Part shown: positions 26,201 to 34,642 of the stretch, piece after piece
Position numbering within the stretch: the first letter of the stretch is position 1
Layout: each line of letters opens with the position of its first letter
Assembly: GCF_003600645.1 (NCBI RefSeq)
Contig: NZ_CP032482.1
Location: forward strand, 372,001 to 436,000
DNA: 64,000 nucleotides
Direction: 5' to 3'
From: Yersinia rochesterensis
GTDB taxonomy: Bacteria; Pseudomonadota; Gammaproteobacteria; Enterobacterales; Enterobacteriaceae
The notes under the pieces: model-generated
Told to the model about the DNA's origin: nothing
Databases searched by the model: none
Seen by the model: the letters and a program-made list of their open reading frames with translations, nothing else
Position numbers and translations under genes: made by a program

Positions 26201-26695
26201 CTGAGTTACCTGTCTGACGTGGTGTTTGCCAACGGAGAAGCAGGCATTCGTTTTGAACTGCGCCCCGGTACCGCCAAAGACGTGATGCAGACTGATCTGG
26301 TGATCGACAGCCAGAAACTCAGCTATTACAACCAGTTGCCAGTCTGGAAACGTTTCACCTGGCCCCATGATACTGAAGCACCGGGGGCTAGCCTGAGCTG
26401 GATAAGTACCCAGGCCGGTACCCGACAGTTTGCCGATCTCCCTGGGGCTTGGGGATGGATCCGATTACTGGATAAGGCTCAGGTCACCCCGTATCAGGGG
26501 GTAAACAGCAGTTTTAATCTGACTTGGAAAGCCCCTGACGGCAGGCCGCTGAACTACACCTTACGGACTGAAGCCGGAGAAGGTCCGTTGGCCTTACTGA
26601 AACTGCGGAATTTTGTCTTACCGACGCAAATATTTAGCGTAGATGCCACTGGCGGCGCTCAGAAAGCGGATAGCGCAACCGGAGAAGAATACTGA
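23285..26695 (+). CDS. tssM: TssM (IcmF), T6SS membrane complex protein
   Basis: About 1136 residues. Two N-terminal membrane segments (GYFLLIIGLAGVSALLLIVF and TAWLIWGGIFSVLLMGLIGM) and a third near residue 375 (MAVAGVMVLWGAGMVMSFLV) are followed by a long periplasmic part that contacts TssJ and spans the envelope. The cytoplasmic domain, where many TssM proteins have a GxxGxGKT loop, reads RILLLTGSAADVEQL, with no Lys-Thr. This is therefore the nucleotide-site-free type. ATG 23285 shares ATGA with the previous stop and has AAGGAG upstream; the in-frame ATG at 23258 lacks such support. The stop overlaps tssA. Confidence 0.93.
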   Translation: MNQEKGSRPPRYGFWGYFLLIIGLAGVSALLLIVFQRQLVDRGVLASTAWLIWGGIFSVLLMGLIGMAFWWRWKQNIRQIAFKPKLPTKQATDKTPASNKLTSDIKTCLQSLYGRFWPRKVRILLLTGSAADVEQLTPGLTSQYWQEDSGTVLLWGGDLGAQADSAWLSALRKLRGRPLDGVVWVTSALAQRTTLGQKESKTTLTTDMMDSVAQAFAARFELLGWRLPLYVWSLHADGGADRITQSVGCLLPAGCQPDELSTQLAGLLPSLIEQGTQQISSNTQHPFLLQLADQLARQPDSVAGPLATLLNPYRPSPLAGVIFSPASINAKRSVKHHWGKDNRWDVLIDSLPSLPAGLAAKKLGFVWRKTLAMAVAGVMVLWGAGMVMSFLVNRDTINVSESQVKLAANVQQPLPARLQALLDLQHTLDRLQYRQQQRAPWYSRFGLSQNDALLAALWPHYQASATPLLRDAAARHLEEQLSTMAQLPPDSPLRDTLVKPAYDQLKLYLMLARPEKMDAAWFSTTLLRDWPQRSGVPDNLWQGSGPALLDFYARNLPLHPAWRLTPDENLVSQVRTRLISQMGARNSESSLYQKMLVQVAHQYADLRLSDMTGDTDAERIFTTDAVVPGMFTRKAWEDAVKPAIEKVVSERREEMDWVLSDSQHAVLQQDSPEALQARLKERYFADFSTSWLDFLNSLHWQQAQTLSDSIDQLTLMADVRQSPLVALMNTLSVQGKTGQTGEALSDSLVKSAKNLLNRDEQPAIDQQAGAQGPLDATFGPVLALMDGKAGGQGNTNLSLQTFLTRVTQVRLKLQQVVNAADPQAMTQTLAQTVFQGKAVDLTETRDYGSLVAASLGQEWSGFGQTVFVQPMEQAWQQVLTPAAQSLNAQWQASIVDDWNSTFGGRYPLKDTSSEVSLPLLARYLNSDSGRIARFLQTRLNGVLHKEGSHWVPDSINAQGLTFNPAFLKAVDQLSYLSDVVFANGEAGIRFELRPGTAKDVMQTDLVIDSQKLSYYNQLPVWKRFTWPHDTEAPGASLSWISTQAGTRQFADLPGAWGWIRLLDKAQVTPYQGVNSSFNLTWKAPDGRPLNYTLRTEAGEGPLALLKLRNFVLPTQIFSVDATGGAQKADSATGEEY

Positions 26696-28281
26696 TGGCC
26701 ACCTTGCACAGCTTACTCAACGCCAGCCATGCTGAACAGCAGGCGCTTGCACAACCGGTACAGCAGCAGATTGCGCTGTGGGGAAAATGGCTGGTTCCCA
26801 TAGCCGCAGATTCAGCGGTAGGTGAGGATCCCGGTTATGACGATGACTTCCAGCAAATGCGTGAAGAGGTCAACAAACTGTCCGGCGCGGACACCGGTTT
26901 GGTGTGCGCACTGGCGGAGAGACTGCTGACCGAAGCGTGCAAGGATGTGCGCGTCGCGACCTACTATATCTGGGCGCGACTGCATATCGATGGCGAAAGC
27001 GGGCTGGCGGACGGTCTGGCCCTGCTGGCCGGGTTGGTCCAACATTTTGGTGATGCGCTGCATCCACAGCGCGGCAACAGCCGCAAACTGGCACTGGAAT
27101 GGCTGGCGGGGAGCCGGGTGCTGGACAGCCTGTCACTGTACCCGGAAGTCGCAAAAGCTGACTTTGAGCGCATCGTGGGCGCGCTGGCGCTAATCGAAGA
27201 AAGTGTTGGTGGCTGGGATGAGCCGAGCCGCCCTCAGTTCGGCGGCCTGTATGCGGCATTGGAACATCGACTGATGCAGTCCGGTGGCCCAGACGCCGTC
27301 ATTCCGCAAAACAGCAGTCCCTCCCGTCACGCCGCATCGGATGCACCTGCATTGAAAGCGGTCAGCTCCGGGCGTGACTTGCTCGATCAGGCAAAACTGC
27401 TGGCGAGTTTTTTGCGCGACCAGCCGAACGGCTGGCTGTCGGGCCACCGTCTGATGAAAAGCATCCGTCTGGACACGTTGCATGAATTGCCACCGTTGGC
27501 CGCCGACCGATGTACCCGTCTGGCCCCACCCAAGCCGGAGAACCGCGCTCTGCTGAAACGTCTCTATCTGCAACAAAGCTGGCTGGAATTGTTGGAGCAA
27601 GCCGACATCCTGTTTGCACAGGGCGTCAATCACCTGTGGTTGGATCTCCAGTGGTATACCCATCAGGCATTGACCAAAACCGGTGGGCTGCATGAGCGCT
27701 GGGCTGACATCATTCAGCAGGATTTAAATGGCCTGCTGACCCGCCTGCCGGGGCTTGAAGGTCTGGCGTTTAATGACGGCACCCCGTTTGCCGACGCAGT
27801 GACGCAGAACTGGATAACCCAGCAGGTGATGGCAGCAGAAAGTTGGGGCTGTGAACCCGCAGCCTCCGCCAGTACGGCGGGTGATGACGATATTTTGCAA
27901 CTGGAGCCGGAAGCGCTGGCGCAGGCCGACAGCGAAGGTGTGGAAGCGGCATTGAACTGGCTACAGAACCGCCCGGGTACCCGCACGCCACGCCATCAGT
28001 GGCTGATCCGCTTGCTGATGGCGCGGGTCGCTGAGCAGTACGGAAAAAACGACATGGCATTGCATTTGCTGGGTGAATTAGAGGGGAACGGGACTCATAT
28101 GACACTCAGCCAATGGGAGCCGGAACTGCTGTTTGAAGTGAAAGCCCGCCGCCTGAAATTGCTGCGCATGAAAGCCAGCCGAACCGAGTCGGACAAATCA
28201 CGGCTGCATAGCGAGATGGAAAACCTGCTCGCCGGATTAGTGGCCCTTGACCCAGCACGGGCTGCGGTGCTGTGTGGTTAA
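26695..28281 (+). CDS. tssA: TssA, T6SS cap/priming protein
   Basis: A 528-residue TssA protein with the ImpA N-terminal domain. Marks: PIAADSAVGEDPGYDDDF, the ARLHIDGESGLADGLALLAGLV helix pair (read as ARLHIDGESG and LALLAGLVQHFGDALHP) and a C-terminal helical domain ending KSRLHSEMENLLAGLVALDP. TssA primes tail-sheath polymerisation and stays at the growing end. The ATG overlaps the tssM stop. A second, membrane-anchored ImpA/VasL protein is encoded downstream (33211-34614), so this locus has two members with different ends. Confidence 0.92.
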   Translation: MATLHSLLNASHAEQQALAQPVQQQIALWGKWLVPIAADSAVGEDPGYDDDFQQMREEVNKLSGADTGLVCALAERLLTEACKDVRVATYYIWARLHIDGESGLADGLALLAGLVQHFGDALHPQRGNSRKLALEWLAGSRVLDSLSLYPEVAKADFERIVGALALIEESVGGWDEPSRPQFGGLYAALEHRLMQSGGPDAVIPQNSSPSRHAASDAPALKAVSSGRDLLDQAKLLASFLRDQPNGWLSGHRLMKSIRLDTLHELPPLAADRCTRLAPPKPENRALLKRLYLQQSWLELLEQADILFAQGVNHLWLDLQWYTHQALTKTGGLHERWADIIQQDLNGLLTRLPGLEGLAFNDGTPFADAVTQNWITQQVMAAESWGCEPAASASTAGDDDILQLEPEALAQADSEGVEAALNWLQNRPGTRTPRHQWLIRLLMARVAEQYGKNDMALHLLGELEGNGTHMTLSQWEPELLFEVKARRLKLLRMKASRTESDKSRLHSEMENLLAGLVALDPARAAVLCG

Positions 28282-28312
28282 TCGATAACCCTATCCTGAT
28301 AAAAAGAAAACC

Positions 28313-30076
28313 ATGAAAGACCTTACCCTGCGTTATTACGATGCTGAAATGCGCTATCTGCGCGATGCGGCGAAAGAGTTTGCCCAAACTCACCCTGACC
28401 GGGCAGCGATGTTAGATCTGGATAAACCCGGTACGCCTGACCCTTACGTCGAACGTCTATTTGAAGGCTTTGCCTTCTCTATGGGGCGATTGCGCGAAAA
28501 AATTGATGACGACCTGCCGGAGTTTACCGAAGGGCTGGTGAGCATGTTGTGGCCGCACTATCTGCGCACCATTCCTTCGCTCTCCATTGTCTCGCTGACC
28601 CCCGATGTCCCGGCGATGAAAATGGCTGAAATCGTGCCCGCAGGCATGGAAATCTATTCCCGCCCCATTGGGCCGAAGAATACCGTCTGCCAGTACCGCA
28701 CCACCCGCGAGATGGTACTCAACCCGCTCGCCGTCTCAACCGTGGTGATGGCGACTGAGCCGGACGGCCGTTCGGTGCTGCGCCTGCGACTGGCCTGCAG
28801 CCCACAAGCTGACTGGTCACAGGTGGACTTACGGCGCCTATGCTTTTATCTGGCGGGAGACGCCCCGGTCAGCAGTGCGTTACATCTGGCACTGACTCGG
28901 CGTCAGGCCGCGCTCTATTTGCGGCTACCCAATCAGGCTGAGCGAATAAAACTGGATGGCTGGTTTTCTCCCGGCGGCTTTGCAGACCAAGATTTGCTGT
29001 GGCCCAAAGGCGACAGCGCCTTCAGCGGCTATCAGCTATTGCTGGAATATTTCACCTTCCGCGAGAAGTTTATGTTCGTGCATCTGAACGGGCTGGAAAC
29101 CGTGACGCTGCCAGCGGGCATTACCTGGTTTGATATCGAGGTGGTGTTTGATTGTCAGTGGCAAAACGACCTGCCGGTCAGGGATGACGCGCTGCACCTG
29201 CATTGTGTGCCAGTGGTTAACCTGTTCTCGCTGGAAGCGGATCCGCTGACCATCAATGGACTGGAAAGTGAGTATATGCTGCGCCCGCGCCGTTTGCAGG
29301 ATGGGCACACTGAAATTTACTCTGTGGACACCGTGACCGGTTCGCAGCGAACATCCGATGCCACTTATGTTCCTTTTACCAGCTTTCGCCATCGCGGCGG
29401 GATGCAGCGACGTCATGCGCCAGAGCGTTACTTCCATACCCGCGTAAAACGGGGTGTGACCGGGCTGCACGATACCTGGTTGATCCTCGGCGGCCAGCAA
29501 TGGGAAGCGGACCGATTGTTTACCCGCGAGGCGGTGTCACTGAAAATTACCGGTACCAATGGTCAGCTCCCGCGCAAAGCGTTACAGAGCACGTTGTTGG
29601 ACCGTTGCGAAGCAGTGTTACAGACGCCGCTGAAAGTACGCAATCTCTGCAAGCCTACGTTACCCTCTTATCCCCCGGCGGAAGACCACTTCCAGTGGCG
29701 GGTACTGAGCCATCTGGGCTCAAGTTACCTCAACCTGATGAGCAGCGCACAGGTGCTACGCGGGACGCTGGAGCTGTACAACTGGCAAGGGGATGAACTG
29801 AATAATCGCCGTCTTGATGCCATTCAACAGGTGCAGCACCACCAGACGCAGCGTTTTGAAAAGGGCTTTCTGCTGCGGGGTATCGATATTGAAGTGACGC
29901 TGGATGGCAACGGTTTCACCGGTGAAGGCGACATTCACCTGTTCGGCGAGATGCTCAACCGCTTCTTTGCCCTTTACGCTGACATCCATCTGTTTAATCA
30001 GCTCACCCTTATCGTTCAGCCTGCAGGGAAATGTATCCGATGGAAAGAGAATCACAATCAGCGTCTGCCCGGCTAA
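28313..30076 (+). CDS. tssF: TssF, T6SS baseplate protein
   Basis: A 587-residue ImpG/VasA family protein, part of the TssEFGK baseplate wedge. Typical blocks are MKDLTLRYYDAEMRYL, AKEFAQTHPDRAAMLDL, DPYVERLFEGFAFSMGRLR, the RYFHTRVKRG stretch and the C-terminal FGEMLNRFFALYADIHLFNQL. The start is 31 bases after tssA with only a weak AAAGAAAA site. Its 3' end overlaps the tssG start by about 37 bases. Confidence 0.94.
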   Translation: MKDLTLRYYDAEMRYLRDAAKEFAQTHPDRAAMLDLDKPGTPDPYVERLFEGFAFSMGRLREKIDDDLPEFTEGLVSMLWPHYLRTIPSLSIVSLTPDVPAMKMAEIVPAGMEIYSRPIGPKNTVCQYRTTREMVLNPLAVSTVVMATEPDGRSVLRLRLACSPQADWSQVDLRRLCFYLAGDAPVSSALHLALTRRQAALYLRLPNQAERIKLDGWFSPGGFADQDLLWPKGDSAFSGYQLLLEYFTFREKFMFVHLNGLETVTLPAGITWFDIEVVFDCQWQNDLPVRDDALHLHCVPVVNLFSLEADPLTINGLESEYMLRPRRLQDGHTEIYSVDTVTGSQRTSDATYVPFTSFRHRGGMQRRHAPERYFHTRVKRGVTGLHDTWLILGGQQWEADRLFTREAVSLKITGTNGQLPRKALQSTLLDRCEAVLQTPLKVRNLCKPTLPSYPPAEDHFQWRVLSHLGSSYLNLMSSAQVLRGTLELYNWQGDELNNRRLDAIQQVQHHQTQRFEKGFLLRGIDIEVTLDGNGFTGEGDIHLFGEMLNRFFALYADIHLFNQLTLIVQPAGKCIRWKENHNQRLPG

Positions 30077-31137
30077 TCGAACAACTGTGGGATAAACTGC
30101 CGTATACCCAGTTTTATCGTTTCTGCCAGTTACTGGAGCAAAGCCAGCCGGATGCGCCCCCACTGGGCAGCCACTGGCAGGTCAGGCACGATCCGGTGCG
30201 ATTTCGCCCCCATCCGGGCATGGGGTTTCCGGCCAGTGAATTTAAACGGGTGGAAATACCCGAGCATGCACACCTGCCGCCGACCATCCGCACCACTTTT
30301 ATGGGGTTGTATGGTGTGGAGTCACCGCTGCCCACCGCCTATATCGACGATATTACCCAGCGCCGCGAAGGGCATGAGGCGGTCAGCGACTTTCTCGATA
30401 TCTTCAATCACCGGCTGACCACGCAGTATTATCGCATTTGGCGCAAGTACTCCTATCCGGCCAGTTTTTCTCCCGGCGGCACCGATAAAACCTCTCAATA
30501 TCTGTTGAGCCTCTGTGGCCTGGGTATTGAGGGATGCGCACAGAATATCGCCACGCCGGTATCCCGCTTTTTGGCGCTAACCAGCATGATGCGGCTGCCC
30601 ACGCGCACCAGCGAAGGCATTATGGCGCTGGTTCAGTTGCTGGCACCGGAAACCGAGGCCCGCGTGATAGCCCATGACCGCTGCCGTATCCCCTTGCGTA
30701 ATCCATTGGCCATGAGTGCGCGCTACCCCATCAGCATGAGCAACAGCCCAGTGATGGGCAGTCACGCGGTGGATGTTAACAGCCAGGTATTACTGCAACT
30801 GAAGACCGATAACCCCGATGAAGCCCGCGAGTGGCTGCCCGGCGGGCAGTTACACACCGATTTGCTGGCGTTATTGCAGGTGTATCTGGGGTCACGGCTG
30901 CATGTGCGTTTACAACTGTCGGTGTTACGCGCGCTGCTGCCTGATGCCCAACTCTCCTGCCAGCCGAAAAGCACCGGTATTCTGTTAGGCCGAACCGCGA
31001 TGATGCGCACACAGCGCGCCGCGTCAACCCGACAAAATAATACTGAAATGATCACAATTAATCTGGGCCGCTATCAGCGTGTTCAGGAAAATCTTCACCG
31101 AAGGGACACCGATGAATATGGCGATTACCGCTGGTAA
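30040..31137 (+). CDS. tssG: TssG, T6SS baseplate protein
   Basis: About 365 residues, ImpH/VasB family, partner of TssF in the baseplate. Family marks: LIEQLWDKLPYTQFYRFCQLLE, VRFRPHPGMGFPASE, and the YGVESPLPTAYIDDI loop. I place the start at ATG 30040 (MERESQSAS) because AGGGAA stands nine bases before it; the ATG at 30031 is too close to that site. The gene begins inside tssF and its end overlaps the start of tssJ by 26 bases, so the three genes are tightly coupled. Confidence 0.93.
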   Translation: MERESQSASARLIEQLWDKLPYTQFYRFCQLLEQSQPDAPPLGSHWQVRHDPVRFRPHPGMGFPASEFKRVEIPEHAHLPPTIRTTFMGLYGVESPLPTAYIDDITQRREGHEAVSDFLDIFNHRLTTQYYRIWRKYSYPASFSPGGTDKTSQYLLSLCGLGIEGCAQNIATPVSRFLALTSMMRLPTRTSEGIMALVQLLAPETEARVIAHDRCRIPLRNPLAMSARYPISMSNSPVMGSHAVDVNSQVLLQLKTDNPDEAREWLPGGQLHTDLLALLQVYLGSRLHVRLQLSVLRALLPDAQLSCQPKSTGILLGRTAMMRTQRAASTRQNNTEMITINLGRYQRVQENLHRRDTDEYGDYRW

Positions 31138-31654
31138 AACACCTTTTGCATTACTGATGCTGGTCCTGATATCCACCCTGAGCGGATGTGGACTGACCCA
31201 GAAAGTGAGTGACGGCACCGTCGCCGTGACAAAATCCATTTTTTATAAGCAGGTGAAAACACTACATCTGGATATACAGGCGCGGGATGCGGTAAACAAC
31301 AACGCGGCCGGGGCCCCGCTGGCCACGGTGGTGCGTATCTATCAGCTACAGGATCGCAAAACATTTGATGGCACCGATTATCCCTCTTTATTTGCCGAAG
31401 ACAGCCAAGCTATCAAAGCCGATCTGGTTGCCGAAAAAGATATCCGTATTCGCCCCGGAGCTGCGGTGACCATCGACGTGCCGTTGGATGAAAAAGCGCA
31501 ATATGTGGCGGTGGCGGGCATGTTTCTGGCACCCGATATCACCAACAACACTTGGCGGGTAGTGCTGAGTCGTGACGACCTCGACCCCGATAAGGCTCGC
31601 CAGATTGAACTGAATAATCATGGGATGACGCTGTTACCCCTAAAGGGTAAGTAA
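31112..31654 (+). CDS. tssJ: TssJ, outer membrane lipoprotein of the T6SS
   Basis: About 180 residues with a lipoprotein signal (PFALLMLVLISTLSGCG; lipobox LSGC at about residue 26). The mature part is the SciN/VasD fold: VVRIYQLQDRKTFDGTDYPSLF, then the PLDEKAQYVAVAGMF strand and WRVVLSRDDLDP. It holds TssM at the outer membrane. The start ATG 31112 follows AAGGGAC and lies inside the tssG end; an upstream in-frame start at 31079 would remove the signal from the N-terminus. Confidence 0.93.
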   Translation: MNMAITAGKTPFALLMLVLISTLSGCGLTQKVSDGTVAVTKSIFYKQVKTLHLDIQARDAVNNNAAGAPLATVVRIYQLQDRKTFDGTDYPSLFAEDSQAIKADLVAEKDIRIRPGAAVTIDVPLDEKAQYVAVAGMFLAPDITNNTWRVVLSRDDLDPDKARQIELNNHGMTLLPLKGK

Positions 31655-31655
31655 T

Positions 31656-32099
31656 ATGGCTCAGCCTTCTCTCTATGAAATGCTGTTCGGCAACGTAGCG
31701 GGTGAGCTTGACCTTCATCAGGTGAGCGAAACCAATCAGGTCGTCCTGTCGGTGCTCGACAATATGCAGCGCATTCTCAACTGCCGCGCCGGTACGCTCA
31801 GTCATCTGCCGGATTACGGCCTGCCGGACATGAGCAAAATCCTGCAAGGGATGCCCGGCACCGCCCATTCACTGCTGACCACGATCTCTGACACCTTGCT
31901 GAAATATGAGCCACGGTTGAAAAGTCTCAAGGTGGTGGTGCTACCGCAATCCACCCCGGGGCATTTGGAATATGGCATTGATGCCGAGCTAAAAGAGTTC
32001 GGGCTGGTGCACTTTGGCACCGCGTTTATGCCGGAAGGGCGAGTGTTGATACGCCATCTTAAACAACAACACTATCTCAATCCGGGTGAGTCATATTGA
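31656..32099 (+). CDS. tssE: TssE, gp25-like T6SS baseplate protein
   Basis: A 147-residue gp25-family protein, the wedge component that starts sheath assembly. Marks: PSLYEMLFGN, VLDNMQRILNCRAGTLSHLPDYGLPDM (RILNCRAGTLSHLPDYGLPD) and IDAELKEFG near the C-terminus. It starts two bases after tssJ and ends the core gene set in this direction. A gap of about 110 bases follows, with a low-complexity T-rich leader for the next gene. Confidence 0.95.
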   Translation: MAQPSLYEMLFGNVAGELDLHQVSETNQVVLSVLDNMQRILNCRAGTLSHLPDYGLPDMSKILQGMPGTAHSLLTTISDTLLKYEPRLKSLKVVVLPQSTPGHLEYGIDAELKEFGLVHFGTAFMPEGRVLIRHLKQQHYLNPGESY

Positions 32100-32207
32100 G
32101 CGCTTGTGAATTTAGTATTTTTTAGTGCGTGTAAACATATTATTTTTTAATGGGACAGGTGGGAAGTCATTCTTTCGCCTGCGTTGTAATAAAAAAGGTG
32201 TTTTTAA

Positions 32208-33023
32208 ATGTTGAAAAAGAGTTTTTTATTGTCCTCTGTTTTATTTATTTCGTTAAATGCTCACGCGGGTTTCTTTGGCGGTGATGACTTTAAATGTGGA
32301 CGAGAAGATGCTGTGAAGGCATTGCAGGATTATATTAAGAGTGGAGCAGGGGGACAGTTGCAAAGTAATTATATTACAGATGCTGCACGTTTCTACGGCA
32401 AAGACCTTCAGGTATTTCAGGATAAACTCAACGGCATCAGTATTAACGCATCCAATGTATCAACCGCAGGTAATACGGGCAGTGAACTGAACTGTAAGGC
32501 AACAATTGTCGTTAATTTACCGGCCGAAACACTTGAAGTCGTGAAAGATAATCCGGTTTATCTGTCCCTGCTGGTGAGCAATGGCGGAACGCTTAATCAA
32601 GGCAGCATTGTATGGAATGACTATGCCTATAGTGTCAAACTAGCAGATAATAAAAAGGATATTTCTGTCAGTCGTGTCGAAAATATTATGAAAGCGTTAT
32701 ATCAAACGACGGTTCTCGCCGTAACGAAAGATGACATTATTAGTAGTAATTATAGTGCTAAATTGGATAAAGCTAAAAGGGACTATATGGGCCAGGACGC
32801 TTATCTGAATGATGTCTGGAAAAGATTGCCGGACGCGATCAGGTCATCCATGAAAAAAGAGCAGGTTGCTTGGGTGAATGAAAAAGCGCTTAAATGTGGA
32901 AAACTTTCTGATGCGGATTCAGCGGCAACACCTTTCCAGAATAGAATTAAAATCTACCAGTGTCAGACAAAAATGACTCAAGAGCGTATCGCCTTTCTCG
33001 GTGGGGACAGGGATTACGATTAA
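32208..33023 (+). CDS. Exported LprI-like (DUF1311) protein
   Basis: A 271-residue protein with a clear signal peptide (KKSFLLSSVLFISLNAHA, cleavage about residue 20). The C-terminal part fits the LprI/DUF1311 domain: YLNDVWKRLPDAIRSSMKKEQVAWVNEKALKCG and, after a spacer, YQCQTKMTQERIAFL, with conserved Trp and paired cysteines. LprI is known as a lysozyme inhibitor in Mycobacterium, and many Gram-negative members are periplasmic. Next to a T6SS locus, a guard against peptidoglycan-cutting effectors is possible but inferred. A ribosome site AAAGGTG is present. An 8-bp hairpin follows the stop. Confidence 0.7.
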   Translation: MLKKSFLLSSVLFISLNAHAGFFGGDDFKCGREDAVKALQDYIKSGAGGQLQSNYITDAARFYGKDLQVFQDKLNGISINASNVSTAGNTGSELNCKATIVVNLPAETLEVVKDNPVYLSLLVSNGGTLNQGSIVWNDYAYSVKLADNKKDISVSRVENIMKALYQTTVLAVTKDDIISSNYSAKLDKAKRDYMGQDAYLNDVWKRLPDAIRSSMKKEQVAWVNEKALKCGKLSDADSAATPFQNRIKIYQCQTKMTQERIAFLGGDRDYD

Positions 33024-33048
33024 TGACTGATTATTAATGGTCAATGTG

Positions 33049-33066
33049 CGCCCGAAAATTCGGGCG
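33049..33066. terminator. Hairpin CGCCCGAA/TTCGGGCG after the LprI-like gene
   Basis: An 18-base near-perfect inverted repeat about 25 bases after the stop. No run of T follows, so it is either a weak terminator or an mRNA-end stabiliser. Confidence 0.45.
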
Positions 33067-33210
33067 TACATCTCAGTTTCTTGCTCGATATTAATATGGG
33101 GTTAGTCCGGTGTTATATAGAGATAATCTAATAAAAAGAATATTAGGTGGTTTTAGCACGCAACTCGATCCGAGGGCGTCGTTTTAATGTTTTATCAGGG
33201 AAGACAAACT

Positions 33211-34614
33211 ATGACACCTAATACCGAGCGGACGGTTAAAACCGGCGGTGACCCCCGCCATTTTGCTGAATTCAGTGCGTTACGTGACGAAATCGGCAAA
33301 TTACATCATCCAGCTCGCCCGGATGTTGACTGGGGGCGGGTTGAGCAGCTTTGTTTAGCGCTGTTTCGTCAAAATGGGGTTGAGTTACAGACCACGGTAG
33401 ATTTTACCTTGGCGCGGACGCACATCGCAGGACTGGCTGGATTGTGTGAGGGGCTGGAACTGTTGGCGGGATTAATCTCTCATCAATGGAGCGCCTTGTG
33501 GCCACCGCAAACCCATGCCCGGGTGGCGTTATTGGCCTGGTTGAGTGACCGGTTGCAGCAAGTTTGGCGCACCATGACATTATGCTACGGTGACCTGGCT
33601 CAGGTGTACCGGGCAGAGCGTGCGTTGGAACAGTTGTGCACGCAGTTGCAAACGCTAGAGCTCAAACATCTGAGTAAATTGGATGGGGTGCGCCTGATGT
33701 TGCATAACGCAGCACTACGTCTGGAGAGTGCTGAGACCGCCGCTGATACGCCAGACCGATTAAGTATTCCGGTACGGCATGCCGGTGTCTCTGAACCACA
33801 ACGACAGCCACAACCGACATTCTCGTCGGCTGCGGTCAGCGAACCACTGGTTTATCTTGTCAACGAACCGGCCCCGGCGCGTGTTGAGGTGGAGTTGTCG
33901 CCGCCTTCGCCGCCCCCACCACGTTGGAAAGCGGGGCAGGGGTTTGTCGCCGGGCTATCGCTGATGGCTGTTTTGATGGTGGGGAGTTTCTTTATCTGGC
34001 AGTCGCTGTCATCTAATCCATTGCGCGAGGCATTGCTAACCAGTGTCGCGCCATTACCTGCGCCACTGGTAGCCAAATCAATCGATGAACTGAGAAAACA
34101 GACCTCAGACGCCGGGTTGGGGCGTTTGGCTGAGCCCGTATTGCAAGCCAGTGGCATACAGTTGGAACAACTAACACAGTTACCACCGTTATGGGCACAA
34201 ATGTGGGGGGATGGGTTGTTAGCTCAGGCGCAACAACTGTGGCCAGCCAACCAACAGGTTAAACGACTGAGTGCCTTGTGGCAGCAACAGCGAGAAGCCG
34301 GTGCTGCGCCATTGGTGGAGTTGAAACACTATGCATTGGCACAAGAGCGTTTGCGGCAACTGGCAGATCGACTGAATGGATTGGATGAAAAGAAGGGGCG
34401 TTATATGACGGTATCGGAGCTTAAATCGGTAGTTTTTGCGATTCAGCAACCACTGACACAGGCATTACCTCTGGAAGAGTTATTGCGTCAGTATCAGGAA
34501 CAATCACAGTCTGGGCAGACCCCGCCATCGGCACTGCGCCAACAGATAGACAGCCGGTTTAGTCAACTGCTGAATCGGTATGCGTTGCTGGCCTCATCCT
34601 CTAACACTCAGTAA
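33211..34614 (+). CDS. TagA/VasL-like protein (second ImpA-domain protein)
   Basis: About 467 residues. The N-terminal region is ImpA-like (LELLAGLISHQWSALWPPQTHARVALLAWL). A proline-rich linker (PPSPPPPRW, about residue 240) and one membrane segment (GLSLMAVLMVGSFFIW) follow, and then a VasL-like C-terminal helical domain (YMTVSELKSVVFAIQQPL). This layout is that of TagA, which anchors the distal end of the extended sheath at the opposite membrane. GGGAAG stands before the ATG at 33211; the in-frame ATG at 33187 has no site. The gene is 28 bases before the zinc-ribbon gene. Confidence 0.75.
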   Translation: MTPNTERTVKTGGDPRHFAEFSALRDEIGKLHHPARPDVDWGRVEQLCLALFRQNGVELQTTVDFTLARTHIAGLAGLCEGLELLAGLISHQWSALWPPQTHARVALLAWLSDRLQQVWRTMTLCYGDLAQVYRAERALEQLCTQLQTLELKHLSKLDGVRLMLHNAALRLESAETAADTPDRLSIPVRHAGVSEPQRQPQPTFSSAAVSEPLVYLVNEPAPARVEVELSPPSPPPPRWKAGQGFVAGLSLMAVLMVGSFFIWQSLSSNPLREALLTSVAPLPAPLVAKSIDELRKQTSDAGLGRLAEPVLQASGIQLEQLTQLPPLWAQMWGDGLLAQAQQLWPANQQVKRLSALWQQQREAGAAPLVELKHYALAQERLRQLADRLNGLDEKKGRYMTVSELKSVVFAIQQPLTQALPLEELLRQYQEQSQSGQTPPSALRQQIDSRFSQLLNRYALLASSSNTQ

Positions 34615-34642
34615 ACCTTCATTTATTACGGAAGATAATCAG

